In this document: positions 1 to 4,237 of the stretch, in pieces
How the letters are laid out: every line of letters begins with the position of its first letter
How positions within the stretch are numbered: position 1 is the stretch's first letter
From: Mesorhizobium sp.
GTDB lineage: Bacteria; Pseudomonadota; Alphaproteobacteria; Rhizobiales; Rhizobiaceae
Reading direction: 5' to 3'
DNA: 6,498 bases
Assembly (NCBI GenBank): GCA_030698645.1
Contig: JAUYMV010000186.1
Coordinates: forward strand, 1 to 6,498
Program-made: the position numbers and the translations under genes
The notes under the pieces: model-generated
The model's database searches: none
Told to the model about the DNA's origin: nothing
What the model saw: only the letters and a program-made list of their open reading frames with translations

Positions 1-1
1 G

Positions 2-340
2 GCCCCCGCGCCCGCGCCTGCCCCCACGCCGGTGGACGACGTTTCGGATATCGAGCCGGTGCCGGCCAACGACCGGTTCCCGAAGCCCGCAACCAAACCC
101 GATTCGAGCGACGCGATCACGCCCGCTCCGCCGGCCGCGATCGTAGCCGCGCCGCCGCCGGCCGCGCCACTGCCCGCCGCGGCGAAGGCGCCCGAGGCGG
201 CCCTGGTTGCCGATGGCCCCGCCAAGGCGGAGATCGCGGATTTTTCCGGAGCTTCGGCCGCGCCGCCCAGACCGGACGATCCCGGCGTGGACGACGTCGC
301 GGCGGACGATTCGTCGACGCGGCGCTTTCGCCTGTTCTGA
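2..340 (+). CDS. C-terminal tail of a 5'-truncated protein, probably HemY
   Basis: The frame is open from the first complete codon at base 2 to the TGA at 338-340, so the start lies left of the window and only about 112 C-terminal residues are seen. The stretch is dominated by Pro and Ala (APAPAPAPTP at the left edge, several PPAA runs), with acidic patches and a basic/aromatic end, TRRFRLF. It looks like a disordered, low-complexity tail with no fold or catalytic motif. The PDDPGVD segment followed by a short basic end resembles my recollection of the C-terminus of rhizobial HemY, a membrane protein with TPR repeats encoded after hemC/hemD and often followed by a TerB-family gene, as here. 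The domain that would prove this is outside the window. Other Pro/Ala-tailed envelope proteins are possible. That the frame is coding is likelier than its name. Confidence 0.6.
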   Translation, partial: APAPAPAPTPVDDVSDIEPVPANDRFPKPATKPDSSDAITPAPPAAIVAAPPPAAPLPAAAKAPEAALVADGPAKAEIADFSGASAAPPRPDDPGVDDVAADDSSTRRFRLF

Positions 341-367
341 GGCGCGCCGCGCTGATTCCCAAAGGCT

Positions 368-393
368 GGAACTTGCTCTAGCCTCCAGTCGTT
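368..393 (+). promoter_or_regulatory. EcfG-type general stress promoter candidate upstream of the TerB-like gene
   Basis: GGAAC at 368-372 is followed by 17 bases and CGTT at 390-393. This matches the known EcfG/RpoE2/SigT consensus of alphaproteobacteria (GGAAC, 16-17 bases, CGTT) exactly. It lies in the 95-base gap before the TerB-like gene, in the same orientation, and predicts a transcript start near 400 and a leader of about 35 bases. Overlapping it is a short inverted repeat, CTGGA (366-370) with TCCAG (384-388). Promoter activity is inferred from the match only. Confidence 0.6.
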
Positions 394-435
394 GCGATTC
401 TGCAGCGGCATCACCCGAACGATCCGGACGGTTGC

Positions 436-930
436 ATGTTCGAACGATTTCTTGCGTTCATCAAGGAGCTTGCCGGCGAGACGCCTGGCCAGGCGCCGTC
501 CTATGCCGACAATCCGGCGGTCGCCGCGGCGGCGCTGCTCTTCCATGTCATGGACGCCGACGGCGTGCGCGCCGAATCCGAACGTGCGATCCTCGAGCGG
601 GAGATCTCCGCCTCCTACGGGATCGACGGCAGTGGTCTCGCCGACATCCTCAGGGCGGCCGAGGAGGCCGAGCGGGACGCCGTTGATCTCTACAGCTTCA
701 CCCGCGTCCTCAAGGAGCATCTCGACGCCGAGGGGCGCATCGCCTTCATCGGCATGATGTGGGAAATCGTCTATGCTGACGGCGTGCGCGACGAGGTCGA
801 GGACAACATCGTGTGGCGGGTCGCCGAACTGATCGGCGTCGAGCGCGCCGATCGCATCAGGATGCGCCACCAGGTGCAGCACAGGGCGCCGGCCCCCGTC
901 GGGAAGGGTGATGGCGACGAAACGGATTAA
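436..930 (+). CDS. TerB-family (tellurite resistance TerB-like) protein
   Basis: This is a 164-residue, soluble, helical and acidic protein with no signal peptide or membrane segment. Two related helix-loop segments are visible: around residues 33-53 (FHVMDADGVRAESER) and 106-130 (WEIVYADGVRDEVED). Each has the ADG loop followed by spaced glutamates that typify the TerB/COG4103 fold, where acidic residues are thought to bind metal. The family is named for tellurite resistance, but stand-alone TerB-like proteins in proteobacteria mostly lack a proven role, and no other ter gene is present here. The ATG at 436 is the first Met of the frame; its ribosome site is weak (GGACGG at 426-431). The end overlaps the next gene by 20 bases, which suggests co-transcription. 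The EcfG-type site upstream suggests stress induction. Family assignment is fairly sure; cellular role is unknown. Confidence 0.8.
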   Translation: MFERFLAFIKELAGETPGQAPSYADNPAVAAAALLFHVMDADGVRAESERAILEREISASYGIDGSGLADILRAAEEAERDAVDLYSFTRVLKEHLDAEGRIAFIGMMWEIVYADGVRDEVEDNIVWRVAELIGVERADRIRMRHQVQHRAPAPVGKGDGDETD

Positions 931-1657
931 CCCCGCCGCGGCGCGGCCGAAGATCCTGACGGTCCTGCATCAGGAGCGATCGAGCGCCGGCCGCATCGGC
1001 CAGGTGCTGCTGGCCAGCGGTTTCGACCTCGACATCCGCCGCCCGCCGCTCGGTGATGCCCTGCCGGAAACGCTGGAACACCATGCCGGCGCCGTCATTT
1101 TCGGCGGACCGATGAGCGCCAACGATCCGGACGACTACGTCAAGCGGGAGACCGACTGGCTGGCGGTGCCGCTGGCCGAGAACAAGCCGTTCCTCGGCGT
1201 CTGCCTCGGCGCGCAGATGCTGGTCAACCATCTGGGTGGCAAGGTCGGCGGCCGCGACGACGGCCATGTCGAGATCGGCTGGTACCCGGTCCGCCCGACC
1301 GAGGCGGGACGGGAGCTCTTCGACTGGCCGGACATGGTCTATCACTTCCACCGCGAGGGCTTTTCGCTGCCATCCGGGGCGACGCTGCTGGCCACCGGCG
1401 AGGTCTACGAAAACCAGGCGATCCGCTACGGCGAGAATGCCTGGGGCGTGCAGTTCCACGCCGAGCTGACGCGCGCGATGATGCACCGCTGGGTGGTCGG
1501 CGGAGCGCATCGCTTCGACCTGCCCGGCGCCCAGGTCGGCCGCGATCACCTCAACGGCCGCATGCTCTGGGACGTCAAGCTGCGTATCTGGCTGGCGCAG
1601 TTCCTGGAGCGCATTTATGGCAAGCCGGACGGACCGCCGCGCGACCGGATCACCTGA
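911..1657 (+). CDS. Class I glutamine amidotransferase (GMP synthase glutaminase-like)
   Basis: The protein of 248 residues is a stand-alone class I glutaminase domain. Counting from the ATG at 911, the nucleophile elbow GVCLGAQM places the catalytic Cys at about residue 98, and QFHAEL supplies the His (183) and Glu (185) of the triad. FGGPMSAND near residue 65 forms the oxyanion-side loop typical of the COG0518 (GuaA-like) group. No synthetase or ATP-PPase domain is fused. Such orphan domains hydrolyse glutamine or related gamma-glutamyl compounds, but the acceptor cannot be told from the sequence. A GTG immediately before the ATG (908) is an alternative start; I prefer ATG, with the purine-rich GGGAAGGG (901-908) just upstream. 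The start lies inside the end of the TerB-like gene, so translation is probably coupled. The gene ends 34 bases from the convergent MFS gene. Confidence 0.85.
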   Translation: MATKRINPAAARPKILTVLHQERSSAGRIGQVLLASGFDLDIRRPPLGDALPETLEHHAGAVIFGGPMSANDPDDYVKRETDWLAVPLAENKPFLGVCLGAQMLVNHLGGKVGGRDDGHVEIGWYPVRPTEAGRELFDWPDMVYHFHREGFSLPSGATLLATGEVYENQAIRYGENAWGVQFHAELTRAMMHRWVVGGAHRFDLPGAQVGRDHLNGRMLWDVKLRIWLAQFLERIYGKPDGPPRDRIT

Positions 1658-1659
1658 AA

Positions 1660-1683
1660 CCGGCGTGGATAGGAACCCGCCGG
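1660..1683. terminator. Hairpin between convergent genes, possible bidirectional terminator
   Basis: CCGGCG (1660-1665) pairs with CGCCGG (1678-1683), and GG (1667-1668) with CC (1676-1677) extends the stem across a one-base bulge, leaving a 7-base loop. It fills the 34-base gap between the amidotransferase stop and the stop of the opposing MFS gene. There is no T-run on either side, so intrinsic termination is uncertain. Confidence 0.35.
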
Positions 1684-1691
1684 CCCGACGC

Positions 1692-2939
1692 CTAGACCCG
1701 GCCGTCGAGATGCCTGACCCTGCGCAGCGCCGGGAACAGATAGGCCCAGATGCCGGCGACCGCGATGGCGCCCGCGCCGCCGAAGACGACGGCCGGCACG
1801 ACGCCGATCAGCGCCGCCATGGTGCCGGCGCGAAATTCGCCGAGCTCGTTGGAGGCGCCGACGAACACCATGTTGACCGCGTTGACGCGGCCGCGCACGC
1901 GGTCGGGCGTCCACAGCTGGATCAGCGTCTCGCGCACATAGACGCTGAACATGTCGGTGGCGCCAAGCATGGCGAGCGCGAAGATCGACAGCCAGGGAAC
2001 CGTCGAGACGCCGAAGACGATGGTGAAGCCGCCGAACAGCGCGACGAAAAACAGCATCAGGAGGCCGGCATGGTCGCGGATCGGATGGCCGGCGAGCCAG
2101 ACCGCGACGCCGATCGCGCCGATGCCGGGCGCGGCGCGCAACAGGCCGAGTCCCCAGGGCCCGAGCTCCAGCACGTCGCGCGCGTAGACCGGCAGCAGGG
2201 CGACGGCGCCGGACAAGAGCACCGCGAAGAGGTCGAGCGAGATGGCGCCCAGAACCACCTTCTCGGACCAGATATAGCGGAAGCCCGCAAAGATGGTGGA
2301 AAGCGAGGTCGGTTCGCTCTCGATCCTCTGGACCGGCTTGGGGATGGTCAGGATGAGCAGCGAGGAAGCCAGCATGAAGACCGTCGCGGTGCCGTAGGCG
2401 GCGAGCGGCGACAGACCGTAGAGCAGGCCACCGGCGACCGGCCCGACGATCGTCGCGGTCTGCCAGGCCGACGAGTTCCAGGCGACCGCGTTGGCGAAAT
2501 CCTCGACCGGCACGAGATTGGCGACGAGCGACGCGGAGGCGGGCGCGAAGAAGGCGCGCGCGATGCCGAACATGAACAGGACGGCGAAGACCTGGCCCGC
2601 GCCGGTCAGGCCGCGCATGGTCAGGACCAGCATGGCGAGCGCGCAACAGGCCTCCAGCATCGTCGCCATCGCCATGATCAAGCGGCGACCGAACCGGTCG
2701 GCGACCGAGCCGGTGACCAGGACCAGCAGCAGCGAGGGCGCGAACTGGATGATGCCGACCAGGCCGAGATCGAAGGGATCGCGCGTCAGATCATAAATTT
2801 GCCAGCCGACAGCGACGGAGACGATCTGGGTGGCGAAGGTGACCAGAAAACGCGCCGCCCAGTAGCGGGCAAAGGCGGAATGGCGGAACGCGGCATAGCG
2901 CGTGCCGGCGTCGGATGTGGCGTGCGGGTCCATCGGCAT
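1692..2939 (-). CDS. MFS transporter, EntS-like / MFS_3 type exporter
   Basis: This is a 415-residue inner-membrane protein with about 12 predicted hydrophobic helices, the usual MFS length. The conserved loop motif A is clear at residues 77-86 (GSVADRFGRR). A cytoplasmic linker around 200-225 separates the two halves. The second half carries WTPDRVRGRVNAVN (about 343-356) and the NELGEFRAG segment (364-372), which fit the MFS_3 / enterobactin-exporter-like branch (PF05977). Members export siderophores or drugs by proton antiport; the substrate here is unknown, and no siderophore biosynthesis gene lies nearby. The start is ATG at 2939, with an in-frame ATG two codons later (2933) also possible; the upstream GAG is a weak ribosome site. 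A 464-residue open frame on the opposite strand is an antisense shadow. The gene is monocistronic here: convergent with the amidotransferase and divergent from the 59-residue protein gene. Confidence 0.88.
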   Translation of the reverse strand: MPMDPHATSDAGTRYAAFRHSAFARYWAARFLVTFATQIVSVAVGWQIYDLTRDPFDLGLVGIIQFAPSLLLVLVTGSVADRFGRRLIMAMATMLEACCALAMLVLTMRGLTGAGQVFAVLFMFGIARAFFAPASASLVANLVPVEDFANAVAWNSSAWQTATIVGPVAGGLLYGLSPLAAYGTATVFMLASSLLILTIPKPVQRIESEPTSLSTIFAGFRYIWSEKVVLGAISLDLFAVLLSGAVALLPVYARDVLELGPWGLGLLRAAPGIGAIGVAVWLAGHPIRDHAGLLMLFFVALFGGFTIVFGVSTVPWLSIFALAMLGATDMFSVYVRETLIQLWTPDRVRGRVNAVNMVFVGASNELGEFRAGTMAALIGVVPAVVFGGAGAIAVAGIWAYLFPALRRVRHLDGRV

Positions 2940-3026
2940 CGGCGACTCGAATCGGGAGCTTTCGACCGACGCAACGGCCGCATCGGAATCGGTTCAGGCC
3001 GGTGCTTCTAGACGAGTTTCAGACGC

Positions 3027-3080
3027 GGCGCGCGCAGAATGGCGAGACGGAGCAACGATTTTCGCTGCCATGCGCGCGCC
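3027..3080. repeat. Long inverted repeat in the divergent intergenic region
   Basis: GGCGCGCGCA (3027-3036) is the exact reverse complement of TGCGCGCGCC (3071-3080). Just inside, after a 3-base bulge, TGGC (3040-3043) pairs with GCCA (3067-3070), giving 14 paired positions, and AGC/GCT (3051-3053, 3064-3066) can extend it. It lies in the 187-base space between the divergent MFS gene and the small membrane protein gene. It could be a regulator site, a leader hairpin or a remnant; nothing in the sequence decides. I saw no convincing promoter in the rest of this gap. Confidence 0.5.
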
Positions 3081-3112
3081 ACAAGGGGGAACTAGCATTT
3101 TGGTTCGATGCT

Positions 3113-3120
3113 GAGGGAGA
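3113..3120 (+). promoter_or_regulatory. Ribosome binding site fixing the GTG start of the small membrane protein
   Basis: GAGGGAGA ends 6 bases before the GTG at 3127. This strong Shine-Dalgarno sequence supports translation of the short frame and its non-ATG start. Confidence 0.7.
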
Positions 3121-3126
3121 ACGATC

Positions 3127-3306
3127 GTGATCCGGCTGGTCCTGATTCTTGCCTGCGTGATTCTGGGCGCGGTCGCGCTCTACAAGCTGTTTCAGGCCGC
3201 GCGGGCCCGACAGTGGGACTGGACCGGAATCGCCTTTGCGATCGCCTTCGTGCTGCTTGCCGTCTATCTGCGCAACGTCACGGGGATCGGCGGCGGCTTC
3301 GACTAG
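3127..3306 (+). CDS. Small two-helix membrane protein, 59 residues, hypothetical
   Basis: A short frame runs from GTG (3127) to TAG (3304-3306). The product begins MIRLVLILACVILGAVALYK, a hydrophobic helix at about residues 2-19, then a basic/aromatic loop (LFQAARARQWDWTG), a second helix at about 35-48 (IAFAIAFVLLAVYL), and a short polar, Gly-rich end. It is probably a two-span inner-membrane protein with both termini on the same side. A well-placed GAGGGAGA ribosome site precedes it, and the codon use has the G/C third positions of its neighbours, so it is very likely real although short. I do not recognise a named family. It is divergent from the MFS exporter and convergent with the DUF883-like gene, 21 bases away; a GC-rich hairpin overlaps its stop codon. 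A function cannot be assigned. Confidence 0.75.
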   Translation: MIRLVLILACVILGAVALYKLFQAARARQWDWTGIAFAIAFVLLAVYLRNVTGIGGGFD

Positions 3307-3313
3307 CCGCCGC
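3290..3313. terminator. GC-rich hairpin spanning the stop codon, possible bidirectional terminator
   Basis: GCGGCGGC (3290-3297) pairs perfectly with GCCGCCGC (3306-3313) around an 8-base loop that holds the first two bases of the TAG stop. It sits at the meeting point of the convergent small membrane protein and DUF883-like genes. A second perfect palindrome, CGGGCGCCCG, follows at 3317-3326. No T-run is present, so this may act as a transcript-end structure or slow convergent transcription rather than as a classic intrinsic terminator. Confidence 0.4.
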
Positions 3314-3327
3314 GTTCGGGCGCCCGC

Positions 3328-3657
3328 CTATTTCGACGAGGAGCGGGTGGCGAGGAGGCTCGCGACCAGGCCGATCAGCACCAGGCCGACGCCGGCGGCG
3401 ATCGCCGGATTCTGCCGCGCGGCATTGCCGGCGACCTGCGCCTGACGCGCGATCTGCGCCGCGGCGACCGTCATGCCGTCGCGCAGTTCGTCCATCAGGT
3501 CGGCGGCGTTGTCGCGCGCCTGATCGTAGGACGCCGCGCCGCGCTTGGCGGCGATCTTGCGCAGGTCGCGCAATTCGGATTGCAGCGCCGCGATCTGGCG
3601 GGCGAGAGCGTCTTCGGCGTCCTTGGTCGAGTTCCAGAATGCGGTGGCCATGGTCAT
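3328..3657 (-). CDS. DUF883 / ElaB-YqjD-like membrane-anchored protein
   Basis: The protein of 109 residues has the architecture of the ElaB/YqjD/DUF883 group: a charged amphipathic, probably coiled-coil region at about residues 10-75 (Glu/Asp/Arg/Gln-rich helices with ALARQIAALQSELRDLRK), then a single C-terminal membrane helix at about 84-103 after RQNP, ending in a basic/Ser tail (TRSSSK). E. coli YqjD is a stress-induced, membrane-anchored protein that binds ribosomes in stationary phase; whether this homologue does so is unknown. Two in-frame ATGs are available, 3657 and 3651. GGGG lies 7 bases before the second, so the 107-residue form starting MATAFW may be the real one. A perfect EcfG-type promoter match lies directly upstream, separate from the DUF1304 gene. 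Much longer frames reading through this start are shadows. Confidence 0.75.
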   Translation of the reverse strand: MTMATAFWNSTKDAEDALARQIAALQSELRDLRKIAAKRGAASYDQARDNAADLMDELRDGMTVAAAQIARQAQVAGNAARQNPAIAAGVGLVLIGLVASLLATRSSSK

Positions 3658-3683
3658 ACCCCAATCGTTGCGTGATCGGGACA

Positions 3684-3708
3684 AACGCCGGCCGCCCGGC
3701 TTGGTTCC
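3684..3708 (-). promoter_or_regulatory. EcfG-type general stress promoter candidate for the DUF883-like gene
   Basis: On the minus strand, GGAAC (3708-3704) is followed by 16 bases and CGTT (3687-3684), an exact match to the alphaproteobacterial EcfG consensus. It lies in the 56-base gap between the DUF1304 stop and the DUF883-like start. It predicts a transcript start near 3677 and a leader of about 20-25 bases. Activity is inferred from the match and its position. Confidence 0.65.
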
Positions 3709-3713
3709 GCGCA

Positions 3714-4067
3714 TCAGACGGCGAGCAGCAGGGCGGCGAGCGCAAGTGCTGCCGGAGCGGCCTGCACGTAAAGGATCTTGATGCCGACGGTCGCCGCCCC
3801 GAACAGGCCGGCCACGATGACGCAGCCGAGGAAGAAGACCTTGATCTCGAAGCCCGCCGCGCCGAGCCACAGGCCCCAGACGAGGCCGGCAACGAGGAAT
3901 CCGTTGTAGAGGCCCTGGTTCATCGCCAGCGCCTTGGACGCGGCCGAGAATTCCGGCGTCAGCCTGAACGCCTTGCGGCCGGCCGGCGTGTCCCAGGCGA
4001 CCATCTCGAGATACATGAAGTAGACATGCAGCAGGGCGACAAGCCCGATCAGGATGTTGGCGACCAT
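3714..4067 (-). CDS. DUF1304 family small integral membrane protein
   Basis: The 117-residue product is a complete DUF1304 (PF06993) protein of normal length. Family signatures are visible: LLHVYFMYLEM..W near residues 12-25, MNQGLYNGFL at about 49-58, and GCVIVAGLFGAAT around 81-93. Four hydrophobic helices are apparent (about 4-22, 52-70, 77-95, 99-117), so it is an inner-membrane protein. No biochemical function is established for the family. The frame stays open further upstream to 4160, but the added residues are Arg-rich and unlike the family. ATG at 4067 has a GGAG site 7 bases upstream (4078-4075) and gives the canonical N-terminus, so I chose it. The gene is divergent from the FAD dehydrogenase and followed in the same direction by the DUF883-like gene, which seems to have its own promoter. 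Confidence 0.85.
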   Translation of the reverse strand: MVANILIGLVALLHVYFMYLEMVAWDTPAGRKAFRLTPEFSAASKALAMNQGLYNGFLVAGLVWGLWLGAAGFEIKVFFLGCVIVAGLFGAATVGIKILYVQAAPAALALAALLLAV

Positions 4068-4083
4068 GCGGATGCTCCGGAGT

Positions 4084-4099
4084 GCGGCCGCCTGGCCGC
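4084..4099. repeat. Hairpin in the DUF1304 leader / divergent promoter region
   Basis: GCGGCC (4084-4089) and GGCCGC (4094-4099) form a perfect 6-bp stem with a 4-base loop, just upstream of the DUF1304 ribosome site. The 9-mer GCGGCCGCC at its left edge (4084-4092) recurs exactly at 4135-4143, both within the 170-base gap between the divergent genes. It could be a pair of protein-binding sites or chance in GC-rich DNA. I found no convincing promoter in this gap; TTGCTT at 4164-4169 is at best a weak -35 for the dehydrogenase. Confidence 0.3.
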
Positions 4100-4224
4100 G
4101 CCGGCATTGAACACGCGCCGGACGAAACCCGCAAGCGGCCGCCGTTCGCGATCCCGACACATTTTGCTTGCCCGCAACGCTGCAATCGGGAGATGCTTTG
4201 CCGACGCTCCCCCCAAGAGAGCGC

Positions 4225-4230
4225 AGGAGG
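4225..4230 (+). promoter_or_regulatory. Ribosome binding site fixing the FAD dehydrogenase start
   Basis: AGGAGG lies 7 bases before the ATG at 4238, an ideal Shine-Dalgarno. It rules out the open extension to 4082, which would add 52 residues before the nucleotide-binding strand. Confidence 0.8.
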
Positions 4231-4237
4231 GAACATC

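Noticed and set aside
373..401. Sigma-70 promoter or MerR-type operator (TTGCTC, 17 bases, GATTCT) before the TerB-like gene
   Set aside because: The -10 match is poor and the dyad is not symmetric around the spacer. The overlapping EcfG consensus explains the sequence better.
436..1657. A tellurite resistance operon
   Set aside because: Only a TerB-like gene is present; there are no terA, terC, terD, terE or terZ genes nearby, and stand-alone TerB-like proteins are common.
2973..2996. Possible EcfG site for the MFS gene on the minus strand
   Set aside because: It reads TGAAC-N15-CGTT, with a mismatch in the -35 and a spacer one base too short.
1617..3011. 464-residue open frame on the plus strand
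   Set aside because: It is antisense to the MFS gene and gives an implausible, highly charged product (Asp/Arg/Gln-rich). The minus-strand frame has clear MFS motifs and helices.
3088..3112. GGAAC before the 59-residue gene as a third EcfG promoter
   Set aside because: No CGTT or TT occurs at the required spacing; the only nearby GTT is 10 bases away.
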